A program made the position numbers and the translations under genes. A stretch of DNA of 64,000 nucleotides from Microbacterium telephonicum (GTDB taxonomy: Bacteria > Actinomycetota > Actinomycetes > Actinomycetales > Microbacteriaceae), in contig NZ_RCDB01000002.1 of assembly GCF_003651225.1 (NCBI RefSeq), positions 248,001-312,000 on the forward strand, given 5' to 3'. Below, piece after piece: positions 53,252-62,517 of this stretch; position 1 is the stretch's first letter; every line of letters starts with the position of its first letter. The notes under the pieces were generated by a model. It saw nothing but the letters and a program-made list of their open reading frames with translations. It ran no database searches and was not told the DNA's origin.

Positions 53252-54418
53252 TCAGGCGAGCGCGGCCAGCGGGATCACCGACAGCCCCACCACGATCGGC
53301 GCCGCGACGAGCCCGGCGAGCATGTAGCGCCGCCAGGGCACGTCCACGCCGACGGCGCGCAGACGCTGGTGCCACAGCAGCGTCGCCAGCGACGCCCACG
53401 GTGTGATCAGAGGTCCCGCGTTGACGCCGACGAGCAGCGCCGCGAGCCGCACCGGCGAATCGGCGACGGACTCGAACGCGAGGTACGCGGGCAGGTTGTC
53501 CACCGCGTTCGCCGCCAGCATCCCCGCTCCCGCCAGCCGCCACAGATCCGTGAGACCCTCACCCGTGCCCGCGGCGGCGCCCACCACGGCTCCCGAGCCG
53601 AGCGACTCCAGGGCTGCGACGGCGAGGAACAGACCCGACGCGAAGACGAGCAGGCTCCACGGCACGAGGCCGGGATGCAGCACCCGCGGCGAGCGCCATG
53701 CCATGTACGCGGTCAGCACCACCGCGGCGGCGAGCGCCGGCATCCACGGGGGGAGCCCGCTCACGAGAAGCGGCAGCAGCACGAGAACGACGGATGCCGC
53801 CACCACCAACTGCTGTCGGTCGGCGACCCGTGGCGGCGGCGCCGGGTCGAACCGTCCGCGCAACGCTCGGCGGTGGAGCACCCACAGCAACGCGGTCGTG
53901 GCGAGGACGGCGACCAGCGCCGACGGCCCCAGCAGCATCGCGAAGCCCACGGCTCCGATGCCGCCGAGTCGGTGCTCGGCGAGCAGATTCGTCAGGTTCG
54001 AGACGGGGAGCAGCAGCGAAGCGGTGTTCGCCAACCACACCGTCGTGAACGCGAACGGCAGGGGCGGCAAGTGGTTCGCCCGCGCTACCGCGATCACGAC
54101 CGGCGTCAACAGCACGGCGGTCGTGTCCAGCGACAGGAAGGTCGTCGACACGGCGGCAAGGGCGACCACGAGCAGCCACAGCACCACCGTGCGGCCGCGC
54201 GACCAGCGGGAGAGGCGCGCGGCGGCGGCATCGAAGACGCCGGCGATCGCGGCGAGCTCGGCGACGACGGTGACCGCCACGACGAACAGCAGAACCGGCC
54301 AGACGCGGTCCGCGACGGCGAGCGCGTCGGACACCGGCAGCACGCCGGACACGACGGCCGCCCCGCCCAGCAGGAGCAGCACGGCTCCGACGAGGGCGAG
54401 CTTCACGGCATCCATCAT
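53252..54418 (-). CDS. ArsB/NhaD-type (SLC13-like) membrane transporter
   Basis: A 388-residue protein with about ten helices. The segments [21 protein letters not shown] and [20 protein letters not shown] correspond to the first conserved pore region (TxFLSxDTT, [14 protein letters not shown]) of the ArsB/ion-transporter superfamily; the second, [20 protein letters not shown] with [17 protein letters not shown], lies in the C-terminal half. The substrate could be arsenite, a dicarboxylate or Na+. No arsenic genes are near. Start ATG 54418, or 54415. Confidence 0.85.
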   Translation of the reverse strand: MMDAVKLALVGAVLLLLGGAAVVSGVLPVSDALAVADRVWPVLLFVVAVTVVAELAAIAGVFDAAAARLSRWSRGRTVVLWLLVVALAAVSTTFLSLDTTAVLLTPVVIAVARANHLPPLPFAFTTVWLANTASLLLPVSNLTNLLAEHRLGGIGAVGFAMLLGPSALVAVLATTALLWVLHRRALRGRFDPAPPPRVADRQQLVVAASVVLVLLPLLVSGLPPWMPALAAAVVLTAYMAWRSPRVLHPGLVPWSLLVFASGLFLAVAALESLGSGAVVGAAAGTGEGLTDLWRLAGAGMLAANAVDNLPAYLAFESVADSPVRLAALLVGVNAGPLITPWASLATLLWHQRLRAVGVDVPWRRYMLAGLVAAPIVVGLSVIPLAALA

Positions 54419-54459
54419 GGCCCGCGCCGCGGAGATGTCGGTGCGCCGTGCGGCGACGA

Positions 54460-54465
54460 TAGACT
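54460..54465 (+). promoter_or_regulatory. Putative -10 of the thrS transcript
   Basis: TAGACT ends 6 bases before ATG 54472. By analogy with other promoters in the window, transcription would start at or next to that ATG, making the small open reading frame leaderless and placing it at the very 5' end of a ~120-base thrS leader. Confidence 0.5.
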
Positions 54466-54471
54466 CGGGGC

Positions 54472-54528
54472 ATGGAACCTCGCCGGATCACCGCAGTCGC
54501 GACCGGCACGCGAACGCTTCACGCCTGA
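54472..54528 (+). CDS. Candidate thrS leader peptide (18 aa, Thr-rich)
   Basis: A short frame encoding [18 protein letters not shown], with Thr codons at 4 of 18 positions (ACC, ACC, ACG, ACG), all in its second two thirds. It starts where a leaderless message from the TAGACT promoter would start and stops 65 bases before thrS. A GC-rich hairpin follows 7 bases later. This is the layout expected for ribosome-mediated attenuation that senses threonyl-tRNA. Translation and regulation are inferred, not shown. Confidence 0.45.
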   Translation: MEPRRITAVATGTRTLHA

Positions 54529-54535
54529 GCGGGCG

Positions 54536-54550
54536 GGGCGCGACGCGCCC
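54536..54550 (+). promoter_or_regulatory. Hairpin between the candidate leader peptide and thrS
   Basis: GGGCGCG-A-CGCGCCC, seven complementary bases each side (about five pairs once a minimal loop forms), flanked by further G/C. It has no U-tract downstream, so it may be part of an attenuator or may affect thrS translation instead of being a classic terminator. Confidence 0.45.
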
Positions 54551-54593
54551 GAAGCTGAGCATCCTGTTCGAGCCACCTTCTGGAGACGTTCCC

Positions 54594-56600
54594 TTGACCA
54601 CCCCCTCCGCCGACGTGTCGTATCCGGCCGACGGCTTCGCCCTGTTCCCCGACCGTTCCGTCGTCGCCCTGCGCGTGAACGGCGACCTGAAAGACCTCGC
54701 GACGGTCGTGACCGCATCCGACGCCGTCGAGCCGGTGACCGTCGACAGCGCCGACGGTCTCAGCATCCTGCGCCACTCCACGGCGCACGTGCTCGCCCAG
54801 GCGGTGCAGCGCATCAAGCCGCAGGCGAACCTCGGCATCGGTCCGCCCATCACCGACGGCTTCTACTACGACTTCGGCGTCGCCGAGCCCTTCACTCCGG
54901 AGGACCTGAAGGCGATCAAGAAGGAGATGGAGCGCATCGTCCGCGAGAATCAGCGCTTCGTCCGCCGTGTCGTCACCGAGGACGAGGCACGCGCCGAGAT
55001 GGCGGGGGAGCCGTTCAAGCTCGAACTCATCGGGCTCGCCGGGGGTCCCGGCGCCGGGGCGACCGAGGGGGCCTCCGTCGAGGTCGGCGCCGGGGAGCTC
55101 ACGATCTACGACAACGTCACCCGTGACGGTGAGACCGCCTGGAAGGACCTGTGCCGCGGACCGCACGTGCCCGGCACCCGACTGGTCGGCAACGGCTGGG
55201 ATCTCACCCGCGTCGCCGGCGCCTACTGGCGCGGCAGCGAGAAGAACCCGCAGCTGCAGCGCATCTACGGCACCGCCTGGCCGACGAAGGACGAGCTGCG
55301 CGCCTACCAGCACCGCCTCGAAGAGGCCGCCAAGCGCGACCATCGCAAGCTCGGCAAGGAGCTCGACCTGTTCTCGTTCCCCGACGAGATCGGTCCGGGG
55401 CTCAGCGTCTTCCACCCCAAGGGCGGCATCATCCGCTACGAGATCGAGCGCTACATGCGCGAGCGACTGCTCGCCAACGGCTACGAGGTCGTGAACACGC
55501 CGCACATCACCAAGGGCGACCTGTTCATGACCAGCGGCCACCTGCAGTGGTACGCCGACGGCATGTACCCGCCGATGGTGCTCGACGAGGTCGTCGACGA
55601 GGACGGCCACGTCAGCCGCGAGGGCCAGGAGTACTACCTGAAGCCCATGAACTGCCCGTTCCACAACCTGATCTTCCGCTCCCGCGGCCGCAGCTACCGC
55701 GAGCTGCCGCTGCGGCTGAGCGAGTTCGGGTCGGTCTACCGGTACGAGAAGAGCGGCACCCTGTCGGGCCTCACCCGCGTGCGCGGCATGACCCAGGACG
55801 ACACCCACATCTACGTGACCGCCGACCAGGTCAAGGGCGAACTCGTCCACAGCCTGGAGTTCGTGCTGCAGACGCTGCGCGACTACGGCCTGAACGACTT
55901 CTACCTCGAGCTGTCGACGAAGGAGGAGGGCAACCCCAAGTTCATCGGCGACGACGCGCTGTGGGAGCAGGCGACTGCGACGCTGCGCGAGGTGGCCGAG
56001 GGGTCGGGACTCGAACTCGTCCCCGACCCGGGCGGCGCGGCGTTCTACGGTCCGAAGATCTCGGTGCAGGCGCGCGATGCGATCGGCCGCACCTGGCAGA
56101 TGTCGACCATCCAGCTCGACTTCAACCAGCCCGAGCGCTTCCAGCTCGAGTACACCGGCCCCGACGGCGAGAAGCACCGTCCGGTGATGATCCACCGCGC
56201 CCTGTTCGGCTCGATCGAGCGGTTCTTCGCGATCCTGCTCGAGCACTACGCCGGCGCCTTCCCGGTCTGGCTCGCTCCCGTGCAGGTCGTGGGCATCCCG
56301 GTCGCCGACGCGTTCGCGCCGTACCTCGACGACATCGTCGCGCAGCTGCGTGCCCGCGGCGTCCGCGCCGAGGTCGACCACTCCGACGACCGGATGCCGA
56401 AGAAGATCCGTACGCACACCACGCAGAAGGTGCCGCTGCAGCTGATCGCCGGCGAGCAGGACAGCTCGGCGGGCACCGTGTCGTTCCGCTTCCGCGACGG
56501 CACGCAGACCAACGGCATCCCGGTGGCCGACGCGGTCGAGAAGATCGTCGCCGCGATCGCCGGCAAGACGCTCGTGAACACCGCGGAGGACCTCGCGTGA
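54594..56600 (+). CDS. thrS: Threonine-tRNA ligase
   Basis: A 668-residue ThrRS. N-terminal TGS domain (residues ~10-70), N2 editing domain with [14 protein letters not shown], catalytic class II core with motif 2 ([21 protein letters not shown]) and motif 3 ([18 protein letters not shown]), zinc ligands in [11 protein letters not shown] and elsewhere, and a C-terminal anticodon-binding domain. TTG 54594 is chosen because TGGAGA lies 9 bases upstream; an in-frame GTG at 54615 is the alternative. The stop overlaps the HIT gene GTG by 4 bases. Confidence 0.95.
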   Translation: MTTPSADVSYPADGFALFPDRSVVALRVNGDLKDLATVVTASDAVEPVTVDSADGLSILRHSTAHVLAQAVQRIKPQANLGIGPPITDGFYYDFGVAEPFTPEDLKAIKKEMERIVRENQRFVRRVVTEDEARAEMAGEPFKLELIGLAGGPGAGATEGASVEVGAGELTIYDNVTRDGETAWKDLCRGPHVPGTRLVGNGWDLTRVAGAYWRGSEKNPQLQRIYGTAWPTKDELRAYQHRLEEAAKRDHRKLGKELDLFSFPDEIGPGLSVFHPKGGIIRYEIERYMRERLLANGYEVVNTPHITKGDLFMTSGHLQWYADGMYPPMVLDEVVDEDGHVSREGQEYYLKPMNCPFHNLIFRSRGRSYRELPLRLSEFGSVYRYEKSGTLSGLTRVRGMTQDDTHIYVTADQVKGELVHSLEFVLQTLRDYGLNDFYLELSTKEEGNPKFIGDDALWEQATATLREVAEGSGLELVPDPGGAAFYGPKISVQARDAIGRTWQMSTIQLDFNQPERFQLEYTGPDGEKHRPVMIHRALFGSIERFFAILLEHYAGAFPVWLAPVQVVGIPVADAFAPYLDDIVAQLRARGVRAEVDHSDDRMPKKIRTHTTQKVPLQLIAGEQDSSAGTVSFRFRDGTQTNGIPVADAVEKIVAAIAGKTLVNTAEDLA

Positions 56601-57142
56601 CCGACGGGGAGCTCGAAGACGCCGCCCTCCTCGCGGGCGTGCCCGACGGGTTCCAGCGGCTGTGGACGCCGCACCGCATGGCCTACATCAAGGCCGGGCC
56701 CGAGGTGCTGCGTCACGAGTGCCCGTTCTGCGCGGCACCGGAGAAGTCGGATGCGGACGGTCTCATCGTCGCGCGCGGGCGTACCGCGTACGTGCTGCTG
56801 AACCTGTTCCCGTACAACTCGGGCCACCTGCTGGTGTGCCCGTACCGGCACATCGCGACCTACGACCAGGCCACGGCGGAGGAGGTCGCCGAGATCGGCG
56901 AGCTCACCCAGATCGGCATGCGGGTGCTCCGCGAGGTGGCCCGCTGTGACGGGTTCAACCTCGGCATGAACCAGGGCGCCGTCGCCGGTGCGGGTGTCGA
57001 CGAGCACCTGCACCAGCACATCGTGCCGCGCTGGGCGACCGACGCGAACTTCTTCCCGATCATCGCGAAGACCAAGGCGCTGCCGCAGCTGCTCGGCGAG
57101 GTGCGCGACGCCGTCAGCGCGGCGTGGCCCACCCCCGCCTGA
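56597..57142 (+). CDS. HIT-family nucleotide hydrolase/phosphorylase
   Basis: A 181-residue HIT protein. The histidine triad is in [12 protein letters not shown], and CPFCAAPEK upstream is a C-x2-C that with downstream residues could bind zinc, as in mycobacterial diadenosine-tetraphosphate phosphorylase (HIT next to thrS and pgsA). GTG start overlaps thrS by 4 bases. Likely substrate: dinucleoside polyphosphates such as Ap4A, which are by-products of aminoacyl-tRNA synthetases, so the pairing is sensible. No pgsA follows; a terminator does. Confidence 0.92.
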   Translation: MTDGELEDAALLAGVPDGFQRLWTPHRMAYIKAGPEVLRHECPFCAAPEKSDADGLIVARGRTAYVLLNLFPYNSGHLLVCPYRHIATYDQATAEEVAEIGELTQIGMRVLREVARCDGFNLGMNQGAVAGAGVDEHLHQHIVPRWATDANFFPIIAKTKALPQLLGEVRDAVSAAWPTPA

Positions 57143-57168
57143 CCACCTGTCGGCGAGCCCGCCGACGC

Positions 57169-57235
57169 TGAGAGAACACGTCGGCGCCGAGGGCGCGGGC
57201 GGCACCCGTTCCCTCGGCGCCCTGCGGTTCTCTCA
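57169..57235. terminator. Large nested bidirectional terminator
   Basis: Inner perfect 11-base stem GGCGCCGAGGG (57183-57193) / CCCTCGGCGCC (57211-57221), nested in a 9-base stem TGAGAGAAC (57169-57177) / GTTCTCTCA (57227-57235). It lies between the convergent HIT and pyridoxal kinase genes. Another small dyad, GTCGGC...GCCGAC (57149-57166), lies just before. Confidence 0.75.
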
Positions 57236-57264
57236 CGGTCCCCGCGGGGGTGCAGACGCGCGCG

Positions 57265-58116
57265 TCAGCGCACCTGCGTGACGGGGAACTGCAGGCGCGG
57301 GTGGGCGTAGAACTCCTGCGACTCCACGAGCTGCAGCTCGCGCGTGCCGGCGTCGTAAGTCGTCTGCAGCAGGTCGAACACGCTGGAGACGGTCTTCGCT
57401 AGCGCGTCCGCGGCGTCGCCGCTCGCGCGGTAGTGCGCCGTGAACAGCGCCGCCGTGACATCGCCCGAGCCGTTGGCCTTCATCGGGATGTGCGGCGTCT
57501 GCACGATCCAGGCGCCGGCGTCGGTGACGGCGAGCATCTCGATCGTGCCCTCGGGGCGATCGGGACGCTCCACCGAGGTGACGAGCACGGTCGACGGACC
57601 CATCGCGCGCGCGGCGTCGACCGAGGCGAGCGTCGAGGCGAGGTCGGTCGGCTCGGTTTCGGTGAGGAAGCCCAGCTCGAACTGGTTGGGCGTGATGATG
57701 TCGGCGGCGGGGACGACCCGTTCGCGCAGCAGGATCGGGATGGCGGGGGCGACGAAGCAGCCCGACTTGGCGTTTCCCATCACCGGGTCGCATGCGTAGA
57801 CGGCCGACGGGTTCTCGGCCTTGACGCGCGCGACGGCGTCGAGGATGACGTCGGCGATGCCTTCGCCGCCCTGGTAGCCCGACAGCACGACGTCGATCTC
57901 GCCGAGCACACCGCGTTCCTGGATGCCGGTGATGACGTCGCGGACGTCGTCGGGCGCGATGAGCGGTCCCCGCCACGCCCCGTAACCGGTGTGGTTGGAG
58001 AAGTTCACGGTGTACACGGGCAGTACCTCGACGCCGATGCGCTGCAGCGGGAAGACGGCGGCGGAGTTGCCGACGTGGCCGTACGCGACGGCGGACTGGA
58101 TGGACAGGATCTTCAC
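57265..58116 (-). CDS. pdxY: Pyridoxal kinase PdxY
   Basis: A 283-residue ribokinase-fold kinase phosphorylating pyridoxal (salvage of vitamin B6). Conserved pieces: ILSIQSAVAYGHVGNSAAVF, FSNHTGYGAWRG, LSGYQGGEGIADVIL, ACDPVMGNAKSGCFVA, DIITPNQFELGFLT and the catalytic-base anion hole KANGSGDVTAALFTAHY (GxGD). ATG overlaps the end of pdxR by 4 bases, so regulator and salvage kinase are one operon, opposite the de novo pdxS-pdxT pair. Confidence 0.94.
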   Translation of the reverse strand: MKILSIQSAVAYGHVGNSAAVFPLQRIGVEVLPVYTVNFSNHTGYGAWRGPLIAPDDVRDVITGIQERGVLGEIDVVLSGYQGGEGIADVILDAVARVKAENPSAVYACDPVMGNAKSGCFVAPAIPILLRERVVPAADIITPNQFELGFLTETEPTDLASTLASVDAARAMGPSTVLVTSVERPDRPEGTIEMLAVTDAGAWIVQTPHIPMKANGSGDVTAALFTAHYRASGDAADALAKTVSSVFDLLQTTYDAGTRELQLVESQEFYAHPRLQFPVTQVR

Positions 58117-59462
58117 GGGGCGATCATCCCACTCTCGTGGTGTCGGGCCGCCTCGACGGCGGCGTGGATGTCCGATGCCAGGCGGGCCGCATCGGAGTCG
58201 GACAGGTCGTGCACCGTCAGGCGCAGGTGCGACGCAGCGTCGGTGTCGGCGAGGATGAATTCGTCGCCGGGGCGGGCCAACCAGCCGCGGCGCATGAGCT
58301 GCGCCGTCACCTCCCGCGCCGCGACGGGGAGCCGCACCCAGAGGCTGAGCCCGTCACCCGGCGTCGTCGGCACACCCGCGGCGGACAGCATCCGCGCGAA
58401 TGCGGCGTTGCGCGCCGCGTAATGCGCGCCCGCCGCGCGGATGCCGTCGGTCACGGCGGCATCCGTCAGCTGTGCGACGGCGAGGCGCTGCAGCAGGTGA
58501 CTGACCCAGGTCGTACCGGGGCTGAGCCGGGTCGCCAGGCGCTGCGCGGTGTCGGGGTCGGATGCCGTCACCGCCAGGCACATGTCGGGACCCAGGAACT
58601 TGGACACCGAGCGGACGAGGGCGAAGCGGCGATGTCCCGGCCCGATGAGCGAGTGGAACGGCTGTGCAGACAGCAGCGAGAAGTGGTCGTCCTCGATCAC
58701 GAGCACGTAGGGGTGGTCGGCGAGCACCTCGCGCAATGCCGCCGCGCGGGCGGGGCTGAGGCTCGCGCCGGTCGGGTTCTGCGCGCGTGGAGTGCAGACG
58801 ATCGCTCGAACGCCGGCGTCGACGGCGGCGCGCAGACCCGCGACCGTCATGCCCTCGGCGTCGACGGGAACCGGCACGGGACGGTATCCGCCGAGGCGCA
58901 CGATGTTCATGCTCGACAGGAAGCACGGGTCCTCGAGTGCGACGGCGTCGTCCCGGGTGAGGGCCTGTGCGAGCAGGCGCTCGATCGCGTCCGACGCGCC
59001 GCCGGTGATGGTCAGCCTCACCTCCGGTGCCGCGGGAAGGGCATCCCGCATCCATCCGGTCGCCCAGTCCTCGAGCCCGCGGTCGATGACGGGCTCGCCG
59101 TAGAGCACCGTGCGCCTGCCGATGCGGGCGAGTGCCGGCGTCGGGTCGGGGATGAGGTCGGGGTCGGGATTGCCGGTGCCGATGTCGCGCAGCACCGTGC
59201 CCTGGGCGAACCCCTCCTGCGCCACTGCGGCACGCCGGGCCACCCGTGTGCCGCCGCGGCCACGGCTGACGACCACACCCGCCTGCGCGAGCTGCTTGTA
59301 GGCGGCGACGACCGTGTTGCGGTTGACGCCGAGTTCTTCGGCCAGGGTGCGCACGGGCGGAAGCAGCTCGCCCGGAGCGAGCGTGTCGCGTTCGACGAGT
59401 TCGCGCACGGAGTCGGCGATCTCGGTCGCCGTGGTCCCGGCGATCGCGTTCCCGATCGTCAC
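58113..59462 (-). CDS. pdxR: MocR/GntR-type regulator of vitamin B6 genes (PdxR)
   Basis: A 449-residue fusion of an N-terminal GntR winged helix ([20 protein letters not shown], residues ~35-55) and a fold-type I aminotransferase-like domain that binds PLP. The Schiff-base Lys region is [14 protein letters not shown]. PdxR proteins activate pdxST when PLP is low and repress their own promoter. GTG start after GGAAGGAGGCGGAGT. TAGACT on the minus strand (59490-59495) is the likely -10. Adjacent to pdxS across an 83-base divergent region, and coupled to pdxY downstream. Confidence 0.93.
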   Translation of the reverse strand: MTIGNAIAGTTATEIADSVRELVERDTLAPGELLPPVRTLAEELGVNRNTVVAAYKQLAQAGVVVSRGRGGTRVARRAAVAQEGFAQGTVLRDIGTGNPDPDLIPDPTPALARIGRRTVLYGEPVIDRGLEDWATGWMRDALPAAPEVRLTITGGASDAIERLLAQALTRDDAVALEDPCFLSSMNIVRLGGYRPVPVPVDAEGMTVAGLRAAVDAGVRAIVCTPRAQNPTGASLSPARAAALREVLADHPYVLVIEDDHFSLLSAQPFHSLIGPGHRRFALVRSVSKFLGPDMCLAVTASDPDTAQRLATRLSPGTTWVSHLLQRLAVAQLTDAAVTDGIRAAGAHYAARNAAFARMLSAAGVPTTPGDGLSLWVRLPVAAREVTAQLMRRGWLARPGDEFILADTDAASHLRLTVHDLSDSDAARLASDIHAAVEAARHHESGMIAP

Positions 59463-59489
59463 ACTCCGCCTCCTTCCGCGTCCTCGTGA

Positions 59490-59528
59490 AGTCTAGGTGG
59501 TGGGACATGCTACTTTTTGGCCTAGGTC
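59490..59528. promoter_or_regulatory. Divergent pdxR/pdxS control region with direct repeats
   Basis: The hexamer CTAGGT recurs at 59493-59498 and 59522-59527 (29-base period, near three helical turns), the second inside TGGCCTAGGTC, whose core CCTAGG is palindromic. The first copy overlaps the minus-strand -10 TAGACT of pdxR. MocR-type activators bind direct repeats, so these are candidate PdxR sites for pdxST activation and autorepression. The T-run TACTTTTT (59511-59518) lies between them. Confidence 0.5.
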
Positions 59529-59545
59529 AAACCCGAAGGAGCCTC

Positions 59546-60436
59546 GTGTCCACTCCCACCACCGGATCGTCGCGCGTCAAGCGCGGTCTCGCCGAGATGC
59601 TGAAGGGCGGCGTCATCATGGACGTCGTCACCCCCGATCAGGCGAAGATCGCCGAGGATGCCGGCGCCGTCGCCGTGATGGCCCTCGAGCGCGTTCCCGC
59701 CGACATCCGCGCCCAGGGCGGCGTCTCGCGCATGAGCGACCCGGACATGATCGACGGCATCATCGAGGCCGTCTCGATCCCCGTCATGGCCAAGGCCCGC
59801 ATCGGCCATTTCGTCGAGGCGCAGGTGCTGCAGGAACTCGGCGTCGACTACATCGACGAGTCCGAGGTGCTCTCGCCCGCCGACTACGTCAACCACATCG
59901 ACAAGTGGAACTTCACGGTGCCGTTCGTGTGCGGTGCGACGAACCTCGGAGAGGCGCTGCGACGCATCACCGAGGGCGCCGCCATGATCCGCTCCAAGGG
60001 CGAGGCGGGCACGGGCGACGTGTCCGAGGCGATGAAGCACATCCGCAAGATCCGCGGCGAGATCGCGGCGCTGAGCTCGCTCGCTCCCGACCAGCTGTAC
60101 GTGGCCGCCAAGGAGCTGCAGGCGCCGTACGAGCTCGTCGCCGAAGTGGCGGCGACGGGTCAGCTGCCCGTCGTGCTCTTCGTCGCCGGCGGCGTGGCGA
60201 CCCCCGCGGATGCCGCGATGATGATGCAGCTGGGTGCGGACGGCGTCTTCGTCGGCTCCGGCATCTTCAAGAGCGGCAACCCCGCCGAGCGTGCCGCCGC
60301 GATCGTGAAGGCGACCACGTTCTACGACGACGCGACGGTGATCGCGGACGTCTCGCGCGGACTCGGCGAGGCCATGGTCGGCATCAACGTGTCCGATCTG
60401 CCCGCACCCCACCGTCTCGCCGAGCGCGGCTGGTGA
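59546..60436 (+). CDS. pdxS: Pyridoxal 5'-phosphate synthase lyase subunit PdxS
   Basis: A 296-residue TIM-barrel PLP synthase that condenses ribose-5-phosphate, glyceraldehyde-3-phosphate and ammonia. Signatures: [20 protein letters not shown], the Lys of [20 protein letters not shown], the phosphate loop [18 protein letters not shown] and [19 protein letters not shown] start at 59546 with GAAGGA 8 bases upstream. Forms the synthase with PdxT, encoded 37 bases downstream. Confidence 0.97.
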   Translation: MSTPTTGSSRVKRGLAEMLKGGVIMDVVTPDQAKIAEDAGAVAVMALERVPADIRAQGGVSRMSDPDMIDGIIEAVSIPVMAKARIGHFVEAQVLQELGVDYIDESEVLSPADYVNHIDKWNFTVPFVCGATNLGEALRRITEGAAMIRSKGEAGTGDVSEAMKHIRKIRGEIAALSSLAPDQLYVAAKELQAPYELVAEVAATGQLPVVLFVAGGVATPADAAMMMQLGADGVFVGSGIFKSGNPAERAAAIVKATTFYDDATVIADVSRGLGEAMVGINVSDLPAPHRLAERGW

Positions 60437-60473
60437 TTCGGGGGCCACGGGCGTCGGCGTCGGGCGCGGGCGC

Positions 60474-61058
60474 ATGACGGCGCGGGTCGGCGTGCTCGCG
60501 CTGCAGGGCGACGTGCGCGAGCACGTGCGGGTGCTGGGCGATCTCGGTGCCGAAACGGCGCTCGTGCGCCGGCCCGAGGAGCTCGCCCGCATCGACGGTC
60601 TCGTCCTGCCCGGCGGCGAGTCGAGCGTCATCGACAAGCTGTCGCGTGCGTTCGGGATGCAGCAGCCGATCCGCGACGCCATCGCGGCCGGGATGCCGGT
60701 CTACGGCACGTGCGCCGGGCTCATCCTGCTCGCCGACCGGATCGAGAACCCGATCGACGGCCAGGAGAGCTTCGGCGGACTGGACGTGACGGTGCGCCGC
60801 AACGCCTTCGGCGGTCAGGTCGAGTCGTTCGAGACCGAGCTCGCCGTCGACGGCTTCGCCACGCCCGTGCACGCGGCCTTCATCCGCGCGCCGCTCGTGA
60901 CGGCCGTCGGCCCCCGCGCGCAGCCGCTGGCGTCGCTGCCGGACGGACGCGTCGTCGCCGTCGCGCAGGGCAACCTGCTCGGCACCGCCTTCCACCCCGA
61001 GGTGTCGGGGGAGTCGCGCTTCCACGCGCGCTTCCTCGACCTCGTCCGCGCGGCCTGA
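60474..61058 (+). CDS. pdxT: Pyridoxal 5'-phosphate synthase glutaminase subunit PdxT
   Basis: A 194-residue class I glutamine amidotransferase that feeds ammonia to PdxS. The oxyanion/substrate motif is LVLPGGESSVIDKL, the nucleophile Cys is in VYGTCAGLILLADRI, and the His/Glu pair is in TAFHPEVSGESRFHARF. Translated from ATG 60474, 37 bases after pdxS. Followed by yebC, which has its own putative promoter. Confidence 0.96.
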   Translation: MTARVGVLALQGDVREHVRVLGDLGAETALVRRPEELARIDGLVLPGGESSVIDKLSRAFGMQQPIRDAIAAGMPVYGTCAGLILLADRIENPIDGQESFGGLDVTVRRNAFGGQVESFETELAVDGFATPVHAAFIRAPLVTAVGPRAQPLASLPDGRVVAVAQGNLLGTAFHPEVSGESRFHARFLDLVRAA

Positions 61059-61069
61059 CCGCATCACCG

Positions 61070-61075
61070 TAAACT
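61070..61075 (+). promoter_or_regulatory. Putative leaderless -10 of yebC
   Basis: TAAACT ends 7 bases before the ATG at 61083, overlapping the start of the leader; only GGAGACC lies between. Confidence 0.42.
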
Positions 61076-61082
61076 GGAGACC

Positions 61083-61841
61083 ATGTCCGGACACTCCAAA
61101 TGGGCCACGACCAAGCACAAGAAAGCGGTCATCGACGCGCGCCGTGCCAAGTCGTGGGCGAAGCTCATCAAGAACATCGAGGTCGCCGCGAAGCTCGGCG
61201 GGGCGGACCTGCAGGGCAACCCGACCCTCTTCGACGCCGTCCTCAAGGCGAAGAAGACCTCGGTCCCCAAGGACAACATCGACCGCGCCATCAAGCGCGG
61301 CGCCGGCATCGGCGGCGAGTCGGTCGAGTACGCCTCGATCATGTACGAGGGCTACGGCCCGAACGGCGTCGCCCTCATGATCGAGTGTCTGACCGACAAC
61401 AAGAACCGCGCCGCCGCCGAGGTGCGCACGGCGCTCAGCCGCAACGGCGGCACGCTCGCCGACCCCGGCTCGGTCGCCTACAACTTCTCCCGCAAGGGCG
61501 TCATCGTCGTCTCCGGTGAGGGTGCCACGGAGGATGACGTCATGCTCGCCGCGCTCGAGGCCGGCGCCGAAGAGGTCGAGCCGCACGCCCAGGGCTTCGA
61601 GGTGATCACCGAGGCCTCCGACCTGGTGGCCGTCCGCACCGCGATCCAGGAGGCAGGGCTCGAGTACGAGTCCGCTGACGTCGAGTTCGTCCCGTCGCTG
61701 AAGGTCGAGGTCGACGCCGAGACGGCGCGCAAGGTCTTCCGTCTCATCGACGCCCTCGAAGACAGCGACGACGTGCAGAACGTCTTCACCAACTTCGATC
61801 TCACCCCCGAGGTGCAGGCCGAACTCGAAGAGGACGAGTAA
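61083..61841 (+). CDS. yebC: YebC/PmpR family protein
   Basis: A 252-residue protein: [20 protein letters not shown] start, [34 protein letters not shown] and the C-terminal [14 protein letters not shown]. It has the three-domain YebC fold. Family members were described as DNA-binding regulators, and some act on ribosomes at proline-rich stretches. Its position before ruvCAB is conserved in Actinomycetota. Confidence 0.95.
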   Translation: MSGHSKWATTKHKKAVIDARRAKSWAKLIKNIEVAAKLGGADLQGNPTLFDAVLKAKKTSVPKDNIDRAIKRGAGIGGESVEYASIMYEGYGPNGVALMIECLTDNKNRAAAEVRTALSRNGGTLADPGSVAYNFSRKGVIVVSGEGATEDDVMLAALEAGAEEVEPHAQGFEVITEASDLVAVRTAIQEAGLEYESADVEFVPSLKVEVDAETARKVFRLIDALEDSDDVQNVFTNFDLTPEVQAELEEDE

Positions 61842-61860
61842 CCGCCGCCACGCGTTTCGC

Positions 61861-61911
61861 AGAGCGGATGCCGCCTCCCCGCCCGTAGCGTGGGGGAGTG
61901 GCATCCGCTCT
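61861..61911. repeat. Inverted repeat spanning the ruvC start
   Basis: AGAGCGGATGCC (61861-61872) and GGCATCCGCTCT (61900-61911) are perfectly complementary over 12 bases, with a 27-base loop holding the GGGGGAG ribosome binding site and the GTG start codon (61898-61900) at its edge. In a message that includes yebC the fold could limit ruvC initiation. The motif core GGATGCC is frequent in this genome, so chance is possible. Confidence 0.5.
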
Positions 61912-62467
61912 CCGCGTTCTCGGCGTCGACCCCGGTCTCACCCGGTGCGGCGTCGGCGTGATCGACGTCGCGCCTAACCGCGCGGCCTCGCTCGTGCACG
62001 TCGGCGTCGTGCGCTCCTCGCCCGACCTGCCGATCGAGCGTCGATTGAAGGCGATCGCGGAGGGGATCCGCGCCGTGCTCGACGAGCACCGTCCGCATGT
62101 CGTGGCCGTCGAGCGCGTCTTCGCCCAGAACAACCGGCACAGCGTCATGGGCACGGCGCAGGCCAGCGGCATCGCGCTGCTGCTCGCCGCCGAGCACGGC
62201 GTGCCGGCGCACACGCACACGCCGTCCGAGGTGAAGGCCGCCATCAGCGGCTACGGCTCGGCCGACAAGCGCCAGGTGCAGACGATGGTCGCCCGGGTGC
62301 TTCGGCTCGACGCTCTACCGCAGCCGGCCGACGCCGCCGATGCGCTGGCCCTCGCCCTGTGTCACGCGTGGCGCAGCGGTGGCACGGCCACCGGCGGCGG
62401 CGCGGTGACGTCGCTCACCCCCGCGCAGCGGGCGTGGGCCGACGCCGAGAAACTCGCGCGGCGTTGA
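61898..62467 (+). CDS. ruvC: Holliday junction resolvase RuvC
   Basis: A 189-residue RNase H-fold endonuclease. Acidic active-site residues in [16 protein letters not shown] (first Asp), [13 protein letters not shown] (Glu) and [15 protein letters not shown] (Asp pair). It cuts Holliday junctions moved by RuvAB. GTG start with GGGGGAG upstream; the ATG-free N-terminus [10 protein letters not shown] is normal for the family. A 50-base gap separates it from ruvA. Confidence 0.96.
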   Translation: MASALRVLGVDPGLTRCGVGVIDVAPNRAASLVHVGVVRSSPDLPIERRLKAIAEGIRAVLDEHRPHVVAVERVFAQNNRHSVMGTAQASGIALLLAAEHGVPAHTHTPSEVKAAISGYGSADKRQVQTMVARVLRLDALPQPADAADALALALCHAWRSGGTATGGGAVTSLTPAQRAWADAEKLARR

Positions 62468-62505
62468 ACGTGCGTGTCGCTCGAACAAACGTCCGAACCG
62501 GCGGC

Positions 62506-62511
62506 TAGGCT
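62506..62511 (+). promoter_or_regulatory. Putative leaderless -10 of ruvA
   Basis: TAGGCT ends 6 bases before the ATG at 62518, so ruvAB may have its own leaderless promoter in addition to read-through from ruvC. Confidence 0.5.
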
Positions 62512-62517
62512 CGTCGC

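Noticed and set aside
54536-54550. The hairpin as a simple terminator of a free-standing leader.
   Set aside because: There is no U-tract and thrS has no second promoter in view, so a complete stop here would silence an essential gene.
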